From an uncultured Clostridia bacterium (lineage in GTDB: Bacteria; Bacillota; Clostridia; Christensenellales; Aristaeellaceae), in contig CAMHSI010000002.1 of assembly GCA_946187775.1 (NCBI GenBank), forward strand, positions 18,537 through 82,536: DNA of 64,000 bases, in the 5' to 3' direction. The notes under the pieces were generated by a model that saw only the letters and a list, made by a program, of their open reading frames with translations, did not search any database and was not told the origin of the DNA. Made by a program: the position numbers and the translations under genes. Positions 20,189 to 28,009 of the stretch are shown here, piece by piece. The stretch's first letter is position 1, and each line of letters begins with the position of its first letter.

Positions 20189-20686
20189 TTACGCAGCCTC
20201 CTTCCCGATCGTTCCGATGTGATGCTCCAGCGCGGTTGCCTTCCGCAGGTTGATCCATCCTGCCAGGATCAGGCAGGCGGCGCTGCCCGCCAGGTAGATG
20301 ATGCAGCGGATGAACTGGGGATCCTGCATCACAATCGTCTCCGTACTTCCCACCTTCACCACGGTGCTGTGGGCCTGCATGGGCAGGATGAAGATCCGGG
20401 CAATCTGCAGCGCGCCGAGGATGAACAGTGGCCAGGAATAGTTCTTCTGGTAGTTCTTCACGCCCTCGGAGGACAGGAAGGTAATCAGCATGAACAGCAG
20501 GTTGTACACAATGCTCCCGCCCACCAGGATCTGGTAGTACCAGGAACCGACATCGGATTTATAGATTGAAACGAAATACAGAACATTCAGCAGGATCGCC
20601 AGGTAGCAGAGCCTGGAGGAGGAAGTGTTCTTCACATACCGCATCCGGTCCAGTTTCAGTTCGCGGTCATTCATGGCCTGTGTCAT
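20189..20686 (-). CDS. Uncharacterised 4-TM membrane protein in transporter operon
   Basis: A 165-residue protein of no recognised family. After a charged N-terminus (NDRELKLDRMRYVKN) there are hydrophobic segments at about 26-42, 52-72, 85-102 and 130-148. The loop before the last segment is polar (QAHSTVVKVGSTETIVMQDP) and probably extracellular. The start at 20686 overlaps the stop of the preceding gene as ATGA, so translation is coupled; the frame is open 21 codons further but that region is coding in another frame. It ends 3 bases before the ABC ATPase start. Confidence 0.85.
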   Translation of the reverse strand: MTQAMNDRELKLDRMRYVKNTSSSRLCYLAILLNVLYFVSIYKSDVGSWYYQILVGGSIVYNLLFMLITFLSSEGVKNYQKNYSWPLFILGALQIARIFILPMQAHSTVVKVGSTETIVMQDPQFIRCIIYLAGSAACLILAGWINLRKATALEHHIGTIGKEAA

Positions 20687-21285
20687 GCGGCTGCCCCCTT
20701 CCCGCTGGTAATCAGCGCCTGTTCTTCTTTCATGAGTTTGCATTTCCATACTGCGTTGGCGATCAGCAGTACAATGCCGATCAGCAGCAGCGCGAACAAA
20801 ACATAGTGGATATCAAACCAGAAGGTTGATTCCGTGTAAAGCGTCTTGCGCTTCGTCGCGTGGGCGGCCAGCTCCTCGAAATTGATCTGCAGGAACTGGG
20901 CTTTGTAGGCTTCAATCTGCCCGTGGGCCCACACCGTCAGTCCCACTCCCCCGGCAGCCACCAGCCCGATGGCGCAGTAGTTGCCGATGTAGTACTTTCT
21001 CCGGTTGTGGGTGTTTGTAATAAACAGCACAACGCACAGCAGGATCATGCCGATGGACAACTTCAGGAACAGCTTGTTGAAGTCCTGCATGTCATAGTAG
21101 ACCCTGGACCCCGTCACTGTTGATCTGTCCAGATTGGACGCGCTCCGGATCGTGCTGTACAGCGCGTCATACAGGTCGGTCATAATCCCCAGCGAGTAGA
21201 TAAAAATCAGCGCACTGATAATAAGCAGCGCCAGGCAGAGAAGCTTCTGCAGCTTGACCTGTTTTTTGTACATAACCGACCACAT
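20683..21285 (-). CDS. Uncharacterised 4-TM membrane protein in transporter operon
   Basis: A 200-residue protein I do not recognise. The N-terminus YKKQVKLQK is followed by hydrophobic segments at about 15-35, 75-90, 100-120 and 160-182. A long polar stretch after the first (SASNLDRSTVTGSRVYYDMQ) and another before the last suggest two extracellular loops. The C-terminus is cytoplasmic and Lys-rich. Start choice is uncertain: ATG 21285 has GAAAG just upstream, and an internal ATG at 21273 is possible. It is the first gene after the binding-protein gene, separated by 132 bases with a strong stem-loop. Confidence 0.82.
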   Translation of the reverse strand: MWSVMYKKQVKLQKLLCLALLIISALIFIYSLGIMTDLYDALYSTIRSASNLDRSTVTGSRVYYDMQDFNKLFLKLSIGMILLCVVLFITNTHNRRKYYIGNYCAIGLVAAGGVGLTVWAHGQIEAYKAQFLQINFEELAAHATKRKTLYTESTFWFDIHYVLFALLLIGIVLLIANAVWKCKLMKEEQALITSGKGAAA

Positions 21286-21348
21286 CCTTTACTTCTTTCA
21301 AAAGGGTACGGCTCCCGCCCGGAAACGTCTCCGCCCCGGGCGGGGCCG

Positions 21349-21378
21349 GCTTCCGGCTGCCTCGCGGCAGCCGGAAGC
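21349..21378 (-). other. Stem-loop between binding-protein gene and downstream genes
   Basis: A perfect 13-bp stem (GCTTCCGGCTGCC with its complement) and TCGC loop, 40 bases past the binding-protein stop codon. There is no U-tract, so it more likely protects the upstream mRNA 3' end or lowers downstream expression than terminates fully. Confidence 0.6.
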
Positions 21379-21417
21379 TGCGTGCTTGTTTCTTTCTTCA
21401 GGTTCCCTTCCGGGAGA

Positions 21418-23544
21418 TTACTTGTTCAGGGTCTCCGCGTAGTCCAGCAGGGCTTCCCAGGCGCCTTCCTTGATGTCCAGGTACTGCGCGCCCATCATGG
21501 CATCCGCCACGGTCGCGGCCGCTTCTTCAGCGCTGCCCATGCCTTCGGAGGTGAATCCGCCGGCGATGATGTCAACCAGCACGTTCTCCTGGTCCTTGCC
21601 GCTCTGGAACTTCTCAGTCAGCTCGGTGAATCCGCCCAGGGTGTCGTTCTCGGTCTTGGTGGTGGGCAGGACGGTGGGAACGGAATCATACCAGGGATTC
21701 TCGCACAGAGCCAGCTCCGGATGCTTGATGGTGCCCAGGGCGATGGCCTTGGAGATCTTGCCCGCGCCTTCCTTACCGGCGTCGCAGGTGCACTGGAACT
21801 CGAAGGCCTGGCTCTTCATGAAGCTCAGGGTGGAGCCCAGGAACTGACGGGCGTAGTTGGTGTAGTTGCCGCCGGCCTTCTCCCACAGTTCCGTCCAGGT
21901 GGCATCGGCGATCACAGGCATCTGCTGTCCGTTGAAGTCGAAGGTTTCGTAGCTTCCGTCTTCCTTGGTCTTGATGAATTCATCGGGACCGTAGCTCATC
22001 CGGATGGTTCCGGCGGGAGAGTAAGCGTAATCGATCAGCGCCAGCGCCGCGTTCAGCTTGTTCTCGTCTCCGGCAACGCCGGCGGCGGAGATGCCCCAGC
22101 CGTCCGTCTTCACGGAACGCCAGGATTCGGTGAACCGCATATACACGCCGTTCTCATCCGTTCCGTCAAACCAGTGGGCTACAGGAACCATCACAGCCAT
22201 GTATTTCTCGCCGTTTTCCTTGTCCAGGATGGGCTTCTTTACTCCGTCTTCCTCGTAGGTCTTTTCATTGTACAGCACCTGGGTCTGGTTGTAGTCATAG
22301 TGCATGAATCCCAGGTCTTTTTTCAGGTAATCTTCGGTCTTAACGTCCTGGCCTCCCACAAAGGCTTCGGAAATGAGTCCTTCCTGAACCAGTGCATTCA
22401 TCTTGGCCAGGGCTTCATAGGTGGCAACTTCCTGGCGGGCATCCTTCAGGGTGCCGTCGGTGTCCACATACAGGTAATCCTGACGGGATTCCAGGCCGCG
22501 CACGCCGAACAGGTGGCCGGCGAACCGGAACATATCCACACGGCGCTGGTTGTTGGCGTCTTCCCGGGTGAACAGGCCCTGAACACTGTCCGTGCCGTTC
22601 AGCGTCTTGGCATTGGCCACCACGCAGCGCAGCAGGGCAACCAGTTCATCAGCGTCCCAGCAGGCATCCTGTCCGATGAACAGGTTGCTGCGGGTGGTGC
22701 CGTAGTATCCGTCATAGGTCTTGTCGATGTATTCACGCAGCAGGTTCACGGCTTCCTCGCCGCTGATCTGGCCCTTTTCGTTCATCACAGCGATGATGTT
22801 GCCGAAGGCGTCATAGTTCTTGGTCACATCGATCACTTCCGTGCCTTCCGCATTGGGGGTCTGGATCGTGATGGAACCGCTGGTGGGCATGTAGGGCTGG
22901 TAGACCGGCGCCGCAGTGGTGCCGCTGCCGTCCGCCGCAACGAACGCGCCTTCGCCGTCCAGCAGCTTCTGCACCCAGTCAACCCGCATCAGGGGCATCC
23001 GTTCGATGTCGTTCACGCCGTCAAAATAGGGGCTGAAGTAGATGGCGCCGGTGTCGGTGTTACCGGTGATGGACAGGCGCACGATGGGGTTCGCGTCCAG
23101 GTATGCCTTGAAGTTGGGCATCTTGTCCAGGTATTCGGCAATGTTGACCACCAGGCCCGCTTCGCCGGCTTCGCTCAGCTTCGCGGCGGTACCGGAGAGC
23201 ACATCCACCTTGTCCAGCTGCTCTTTCCAGTAGTCAAATTCCTTGGCAGCGCTGTTGCCCTGATATACGCTCTCGAACTTCACCTTCAGGGTGTCCTGCA
23301 CCGCAACCCAGGTGGGCTTCAGGTCGCCGGCGTTGTAGGTCTTGCCGTCGGCCAGGGTGATGCCGTCGCCGGCAATCTCTGCGTCAAACAGCAGGCCGGT
23401 CTTGGCGTTGTTGTAGCCGGTCGCCATGCGGAGAACCGTGCCCTCCGCGTAGGGCAGTGCGCTCTCAGCCGCGGCAAAGCCCATCATGGACAGTGCCATC
23501 ACGGCCGCCAGTACGAGAGAAAGAACCTTGGAAATCTTCTTCAT
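21418..23544 (-). CDS. Large extracellular solute-binding protein for oligosaccharides
   Basis: A 708-residue ABC binding protein, much longer than ordinary sugar-binding proteins and in the size class used for pectic oligosaccharides. The N-terminus is a typical Sec signal (KKISKVLSLVLAAVMALS, ending GFAAAES), but there is no cysteine in the first 40 residues, so no lipobox is visible. That is unusual for a Gram-positive binding protein. The mature part shows the mixed aromatic-rich sequence of family-1 binding proteins (WGISAAGVAG, ALALIDYAYSPAG). The start has AAGGAGG. It lies just downstream of the two Lpl-type permeases and before a stem-loop, an arrangement that would favour high binding-protein levels. 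Confidence 0.92.
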   Translation of the reverse strand: MKKISKVLSLVLAAVMALSMMGFAAAESALPYAEGTVLRMATGYNNAKTGLLFDAEIAGDGITLADGKTYNAGDLKPTWVAVQDTLKVKFESVYQGNSAAKEFDYWKEQLDKVDVLSGTAAKLSEAGEAGLVVNIAEYLDKMPNFKAYLDANPIVRLSITGNTDTGAIYFSPYFDGVNDIERMPLMRVDWVQKLLDGEGAFVAADGSGTTAAPVYQPYMPTSGSITIQTPNAEGTEVIDVTKNYDAFGNIIAVMNEKGQISGEEAVNLLREYIDKTYDGYYGTTRSNLFIGQDACWDADELVALLRCVVANAKTLNGTDSVQGLFTREDANNQRRVDMFRFAGHLFGVRGLESRQDYLYVDTDGTLKDARQEVATYEALAKMNALVQEGLISEAFVGGQDVKTEDYLKKDLGFMHYDYNQTQVLYNEKTYEEDGVKKPILDKENGEKYMAVMVPVAHWFDGTDENGVYMRFTESWRSVKTDGWGISAAGVAGDENKLNAALALIDYAYSPAGTIRMSYGPDEFIKTKEDGSYETFDFNGQQMPVIADATWTELWEKAGGNYTNYARQFLGSTLSFMKSQAFEFQCTCDAGKEGAGKISKAIALGTIKHPELALCENPWYDSVPTVLPTTKTENDTLGGFTELTEKFQSGKDQENVLVDIIAGGFTSEGMGSAEEAAATVADAMMGAQYLDIKEGAWEALLDYAETLNK

Positions 23545-23615
23545 GGGTAAGCCTCCTTCTTATTTTAAACGGTTGGCTTAGATCCAGCCGTAGGGATACA
23601 GGTTCCGGGAATCCG

Positions 23616-24506
23616 TTATTCCTTGACGCCGCCGACATTGGTGCCCTTGGCGAAGTACTTCTGGATAAAGGGATAAATGATCAGGATCGGGATGATGGAG
23701 CAGACGATCAGCGCGTAGATCATGGAATCCGGAGCATAAATCCGGTCCCATCCTGACATCTGGTCCGGGTCGGTGTACATTTCCAGCTGCAGCCGGATGA
23801 ACACCTGCAGGGGATGCTCGTTGCCGTTGGAAATCATCTGCCGGGCCCAGAAGTATCCGTTCCAGCGGCTGATGGCGAAGAACAGAGCCACCGTGGCGAT
23901 GGTGCTCTTGCTCATGGGGATGTAAACCTTGTTGAGCACCTGCATTTCCGTGGCGCCGTCCACGATGGCGGCCTCCTCGATCTCGCTGGGCACGTTCTCA
24001 AAGGCATTCCGCAGCAGGATGATGTTCATGGCCGCCATACCCATGGCAATGACCACCAGCCACTTGTCGTCCATGATGCCCATGGCGTTGAATACCTTCT
24101 GGGTGTCCAGGTAGTTCAGGTACTGGGGGATGATACCGGCGCTGAACCACATGGTGAAGACCAGAAAGAAGTTGAAGGTCTTCCGGAACAGCAGCCGCTT
24201 CTTGCTCAGGGCGTAGGCGCCCAGGATGGAAACCCCCAGGGCCCACAGCGTGCCGTAGAAGGTCAGGAACAGGGTGTTGGCGTAGGAGTTCCAGAACATG
24301 TTGTTCGAGAACATGGCGCTGAAGGCTTCAAACTGGATGTCCTTCGGCAGCAGCACCACCTGGCTTTCCTGCACTGCGGTCCGTCCGCTCATGGAGGCGG
24401 ACACGGCGTACACGAAGGGATACAGGCACATCAGGGCAAAGATCGTCAGGAAAACATAGCTGAGAATTTTGAAGATCAGTTCGGAAATTTCGAGTTTTCT
24501 TTTCAT
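23616..24506 (-). CDS. Carbohydrate ABC permease (LplC/YtcP type)
   Basis: A 296-residue inner-membrane permease with six hydrophobic segments and the cytoplasmic EAA loop (EIEEAAIVDGATEMQVLNKVYIP cut to its core EAAIVDGATE) that contacts the ATPase. The conserved C-terminus FAKGTNVGGVKE is typical for the LplC/YtcP group that handles rhamnogalacturonan or galacturonan fragments. The ATG at 24506 has GGGAGAGG before it and starts just after the basic MKRKLEIS segment. It pairs with the LplB-type permease 17 bases upstream. Confidence 0.95.
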   Translation of the reverse strand: MKRKLEISELIFKILSYVFLTIFALMCLYPFVYAVSASMSGRTAVQESQVVLLPKDIQFEAFSAMFSNNMFWNSYANTLFLTFYGTLWALGVSILGAYALSKKRLLFRKTFNFFLVFTMWFSAGIIPQYLNYLDTQKVFNAMGIMDDKWLVVIAMGMAAMNIILLRNAFENVPSEIEEAAIVDGATEMQVLNKVYIPMSKSTIATVALFFAISRWNGYFWARQMISNGNEHPLQVFIRLQLEMYTDPDQMSGWDRIYAPDSMIYALIVCSIIPILIIYPFIQKYFAKGTNVGGVKE

Positions 24507-24522
24507 GCGAACCTCTCCCTTC

Positions 24523-25578
24523 TCAGTACAGCGAGGTGTTGGATGCCTTGCGGGCGATGGTGTTCGCACCGATCACCAGCAGCATGCCCACCACGTTGTT
24601 CATCATTTCCGCCGCGCTGGCGATGCCGGTGCCGGCGCCGCCGCCGAGGCCTGTCCGGTAAGCCAGGGTGGAAATCACGTCCGCCGTCACATAGGTCTTG
24701 GTGTTGTACAGCAGCAGGACCTTTTCATAGCCGATGTTCAGCAGCGAGCCGATCCGGGTGATCAGCATGATCACGATGGTCGACAGGATGCTGGGCAGCA
24801 CCACGTAGCGCATCTGCGCCCACTTGCCGGCGCCGTCAATCTGCGCCGCTTCATAGCTGGTGGGCGAAATGGCGATGATTGCCGCGAAAAAGACGATGCT
24901 GCCGTAGCCCGCTTCTTCCCAGATACCGCTGATCTGGTAGATGGCCCGGAAGTAATCCGGGTTGTTCAACAGGCCCGCGTTCCCGGCCTCCTTGGAGATC
25001 AGGCCCAGGGCTGAAAGCGCCTGGCTCACAATGCCCATCTCGCCGATGATGGATCCCTGCTTCACCAGCATCGTCACCAGGGAGGTCATAACGACCGTGG
25101 ACATGAACTTCGGCAGGTACGTCATCACCTGCAGGGCGCTGCGGGCCGCGTTGGAGCGGACCTCGTTGAAGAACAGCGCCAGGATGATGGGCATCGGGAA
25201 GCCGAAGCACAGGCCGTAGAAGCTCAGCAGGAACGTGTTCCGCATCGCCATCCAGAAGTTCTGGCTCAGGCTGTCCCCGCCGACCAGCAGCCGCTTGAAA
25301 TAGCTGAAGCCGGAAAAGAGCTGGTCGTTCACCGGCAGGATCCCATCCGGCACCTTGAAGCTCCCCAGCAGTTCATACATGGGGAAATAGCGCCAGAACA
25401 GGAAAACCAGCAGCATCGGCACCAGCATGACGTACAGCCGCCAGTCCTTCACAATCGTACGGCCTACGTTCAGCCAGTAATGCTTTTCCACGTCGTCTCT
25501 AACCGCTTGTTCCGGATCCTCATGATAGGTACCGCTGGCCTCATCGTAAAGCAGATAATCGCCGGCCTTTCCTTTCAT
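24523..25578 (-). CDS. Carbohydrate ABC permease (LplB/YtcO type)
   Basis: A 351-residue permease of the MalF/LplB class. A soluble N-terminus of about 45 residues (YDEASGTYHEDPEQAVRDDV) precedes six membrane segments. The EAA loop reads SYEAAQIDGAGKWAQ, and the conserved tail region IGSLLNIGYEKVLLLYN is diagnostic of the LplB group. ATG 25578 has AAGGAGGG upstream and overlaps the previous gene's stop as ATGA, so the two are coupled. The acidic N-terminal extension is longer than in Bacillus LplB. Confidence 0.95.
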   Translation of the reverse strand: MKGKAGDYLLYDEASGTYHEDPEQAVRDDVEKHYWLNVGRTIVKDWRLYVMLVPMLLVFLFWRYFPMYELLGSFKVPDGILPVNDQLFSGFSYFKRLLVGGDSLSQNFWMAMRNTFLLSFYGLCFGFPMPIILALFFNEVRSNAARSALQVMTYLPKFMSTVVMTSLVTMLVKQGSIIGEMGIVSQALSALGLISKEAGNAGLLNNPDYFRAIYQISGIWEEAGYGSIVFFAAIIAISPTSYEAAQIDGAGKWAQMRYVVLPSILSTIVIMLITRIGSLLNIGYEKVLLLYNTKTYVTADVISTLAYRTGLGGGAGTGIASAAEMMNNVVGMLLVIGANTIARKASNTSLY

Positions 25579-26159
25579 GCAATCCCTCCTTCCCTGTTCT
25601 TGGGGTCGTTGATGCGTCTGAGATAGTGCTCCTGATCCTCCAGCATGCCATCCAGCCGGGATACAATCCAGACGATCGCCAGTGTAAAGATGTAGGATAC
25701 CGCGTCCGAAGTGATAAAGAGGAGGAGCTCCTCCGCCTTCGTTCCGGTAATCAGCGCCACCAGGATCCTGCCCGCCTGCATGGCCAGCAGCACCAGCGCC
25801 GAGAAGAGAAAATTCAGCAGGACATTGCTCCTGAGCTTTTCCCAGCCCCACCGGCGCTCCAGCGGCCATATGGCCAGCGCGGCGAGGTTGCCGATTCCGT
25901 AGATCAGGAACTGCTGCCCCGTTCCCCGGGAGACCAGCACCGTCACGATTCCGCCGATCACCGCGTGAATCGCGCACCAGGGGCCCCACCGGACCATGAC
26001 AATGGCGGTCACTGCCGCCGCGGCGGAAACCGTCCAGGGTTCCTTGGGGAACCACTCGATGGCCGCCCTCACCAGTATCGTTTCAAACACGATCAGGATA
26101 ACCGCAAACAGGGAAAGATCCACTGCGCGGTAACGCCCGACCGTCATGCGTCCCTGCAT
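25575..26159 (-). CDS. Uncharacterised membrane protein heading the transporter operon
   Basis: A 194-residue protein with about five or six hydrophobic segments (around 14-32, 42-75, 80-96, 110-128, 145-165) and a soluble C-terminus (EDQEHYLRRINDPKNREGG). The fold pattern, with a hydrophobic start RAVDLSLFAVILIVFET, recalls ECF-transporter substrate-binding components, but I cannot show homology. It is the first gene of the transporter run, translationally coupled to the LplB-type permease. Either ATG 26159 or 26147 could be the start. It may be an accessory membrane component. Confidence 0.8.
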   Translation of the reverse strand: MQGRMTVGRYRAVDLSLFAVILIVFETILVRAAIEWFPKEPWTVSAAAAVTAIVMVRWGPWCAIHAVIGGIVTVLVSRGTGQQFLIYGIGNLAALAIWPLERRWGWEKLRSNVLLNFLFSALVLLAMQAGRILVALITGTKAEELLLFITSDAVSYIFTLAIVWIVSRLDGMLEDQEHYLRRINDPKNREGGIA

Positions 26160-26210
26160 GGCGTCACCCCCGGTGTCCGATTGGTTTTCAGATCAATTGA
26201 CAACAGGAGT

Positions 26211-26216
26211 ATTATA
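26211..26216 (-). promoter_or_regulatory. -10 element before the transporter genes
   Basis: A perfect minus-strand TATAAT, 52 bases upstream of the first transporter gene, in the 125-base gap after kduD. The -35 at 18 bases is weak (TTACGA half-matches TTGACA). It suggests the transporter genes can be transcribed separately from the catabolic genes. Confidence 0.45.
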
Positions 26217-26284
26217 CCCGAAGATGTACGCCTTCGTAAAGACTGAATTGTGTCGGATTTTTCCTTATTTTATGGAAAAATTCC

Positions 26285-27082
26285 TCAGGGCTGCTTCCCG
26301 ATGTAGGCCAGGATTCCGCCGTCCACGTACAGGATGTGGCCGTTCACAAAGTTGCTGGCGTCGGAAGCCAGGAACACTGCCGGGCCCTGCAGGTCCTCCG
26401 TGTTGCCCCACCGGGCCGCCGGGGTCTTGGCGATGATGAACTGGTCAAAGGGATGGCGGCTGCCGTCCGCCTGGCGCTCCCGCAGCGGCGCGGTCTGGGG
26501 CGTGGCGATGTAGCCCGGTCCGATGCCGTTGCACTGGATGTTGTGCATGCCGTACTCGGAGCAGATGTTCCGGGTCAGCATCTTCAGGCCGCCCTTGGCT
26601 GCCGCGTAGGCGGATACGGTCTCCCGGCCCAGTTCGCTCATCATGCTGCAGATATTGATGATCTTTCCGTGTCCCTTCTGGATCATGGAGGGGATCACCG
26701 CCTTGGCGCAGATGAAGGGGGCGTTCAGGTCCACGTCGATGACCTTGCGGAACTCCGCGGCGCTCATCTCAATCATGGGAATCCGGCGGATGATGCCGGC
26801 GTTGTTCACCAGGATGTCAATCACGCCGACTTCCTTTTCAATGGTCTTGACCAGCTCCTGCACCGCTTCCTCGTTGGTCACGTCGCACACATAGCCCTTG
26901 GCGTCAATGCCCTTGTCGGCATAGGCCTGCAGGCCCTTGTTCACCAGGTCCTGGTTGATGTCGTTGAAAACGATGGTGGCGCCCGCCGCCGCGTAGGCTT
27001 CCGCGATGGCGAAGCCGATGCCGTAGCTGGCTCCCGTAATCCAGGCAATCTTTCCCTTCAGGCTGAAAGCATCCATGTTCAT
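26285..27082 (-). CDS. kduD: KduD-like SDR: 2-dehydro-3-deoxy-D-gluconate 5-dehydrogenase
   Basis: A 265-residue short-chain dehydrogenase. The nucleotide-binding motif TGASYGIG is at 16-23, NNAG at 93-96, catalytic Tyr159 and Lys163 (YAAAK). The closest classes are KduD and gluconate 5-dehydrogenase. The position directly behind kduI favours reduction of 3-deoxy-D-glycero-2,5-hexodiulosonate to KDG. The start at 27082 is fixed by GGAGGG 8 bases upstream; that sequence lies inside the longer open frame. Confidence 0.85.
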   Translation of the reverse strand: MNMDAFSLKGKIAWITGASYGIGFAIAEAYAAAGATIVFNDINQDLVNKGLQAYADKGIDAKGYVCDVTNEEAVQELVKTIEKEVGVIDILVNNAGIIRRIPMIEMSAAEFRKVIDVDLNAPFICAKAVIPSMIQKGHGKIINICSMMSELGRETVSAYAAAKGGLKMLTRNICSEYGMHNIQCNGIGPGYIATPQTAPLRERQADGSRHPFDQFIIAKTPAARWGNTEDLQGPAVFLASDASNFVNGHILYVDGGILAYIGKQP

Positions 27083-27157
27083 TGCAATTCCCTCCATTTT
27101 ATTCGCAGGCTGATTATCTCAGCCAGTCTCAACAACCGAAATCCGGATCCCTGCCGC

Positions 27158-28000
27158 TTACCGCAGCTCCGTGGTCGGGATCGTGTCCATATCGTCAAAC
27201 TCCTGGTTCTCTCCGCCCATGGCCCAGATGAATGTGTAGTTGCTGGTACCCGCGCCGGCGTGGATGCTCCAGCTGGGGGAGATCACCGCCTGCTCGTTCT
27301 GCATAACGATATGGCGGGTTTCCTGTCCCTCGCCCATCATGTGGAACACCACATTGTCCTTCGGCACTTCAAAGTAGAAGTACACTTCCATCCGGCGCTC
27401 GTGGGTGTGGGCCGGCATCGTGTTCCACACGCTGCCGCTCTCCAGCACCGTCATGCCCATGCTCAGCTGGCAGGTCTTCAGCACCGAGGGGTGAATGAAC
27501 TGGTTGATCACCCGCTTGTTGCTGGTAGCCGCGTCGCCGCAGGGCTTCTTGGCCGCGTCGGCGATTTTGATCAGCCGGTTCTCATAGCTGCAGTGGGCCG
27601 GTGCGGAAACCAGGTAGAACTTTGCGGGCTTCTCCGGATCCGCGCTTTCGAAGTACACTTCCTTCGCGCCCTTGGTGATGTACAGGCAGTCCTTGTAGCC
27701 CAGCTCGTACACGTTCCCGTCCGCGGTCACCTTTCCGGCTCCGCCCACGTTGAACATGCCGCATTCCCGCCGCTCAAGGAAGAACTTCGTTCCGAAGTTG
27801 TGCCAGATGTCAATTCCCTTGTCGATGGAAACCTTTTCCTTCACCGGCATGATTCCCATGGTCACCATCCGGTCCACGTGGCTGTAAACCACTTCCACCG
27901 TATCCGGGGTGAACAGTTTTTCAATCAGGAATTCCTTCCTGGTTTCCTCTGTGGTGTAGCGTTTGAAATCCCGCTGGTTGCAGCTGTAGCGAATATCCAT
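27158..28000 (-). CDS. kduI: 5-dehydro-4-deoxy-D-glucuronate isomerase
   Basis: A 280-residue cupin isomerase that converts 5-keto-4-deoxyuronate, the spontaneously opened form of the unsaturated uronate released by GH105, into 3-deoxy-D-glycero-2,5-hexodiulosonate. The zinc ligands are visible as His198, His200 and Glu205 (MPAHTHERRMEVYFYF) and His247 (SWSIHAG). The length matches the family. An AAGGTGAG site precedes the ATG. It lies 9 bases behind the GH28 gene and 75 bases before kduD. Confidence 0.95.
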   Translation of the reverse strand: MDIRYSCNQRDFKRYTTEETRKEFLIEKLFTPDTVEVVYSHVDRMVTMGIMPVKEKVSIDKGIDIWHNFGTKFFLERRECGMFNVGGAGKVTADGNVYELGYKDCLYITKGAKEVYFESADPEKPAKFYLVSAPAHCSYENRLIKIADAAKKPCGDAATSNKRVINQFIHPSVLKTCQLSMGMTVLESGSVWNTMPAHTHERRMEVYFYFEVPKDNVVFHMMGEGQETRHIVMQNEQAVISPSWSIHAGAGTSNYTFIWAMGGENQEFDDMDTIPTTELR

Positions 28001-28009
28001 TGTCTTTTC

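Noticed and set aside
26246-26284. Terminator after kduD
   Set aside because: A short A/T-rich inverted repeat (GGAAAAA with TTTTTCC) exists, but its stem is weak and not followed by a U-tract on the minus strand.
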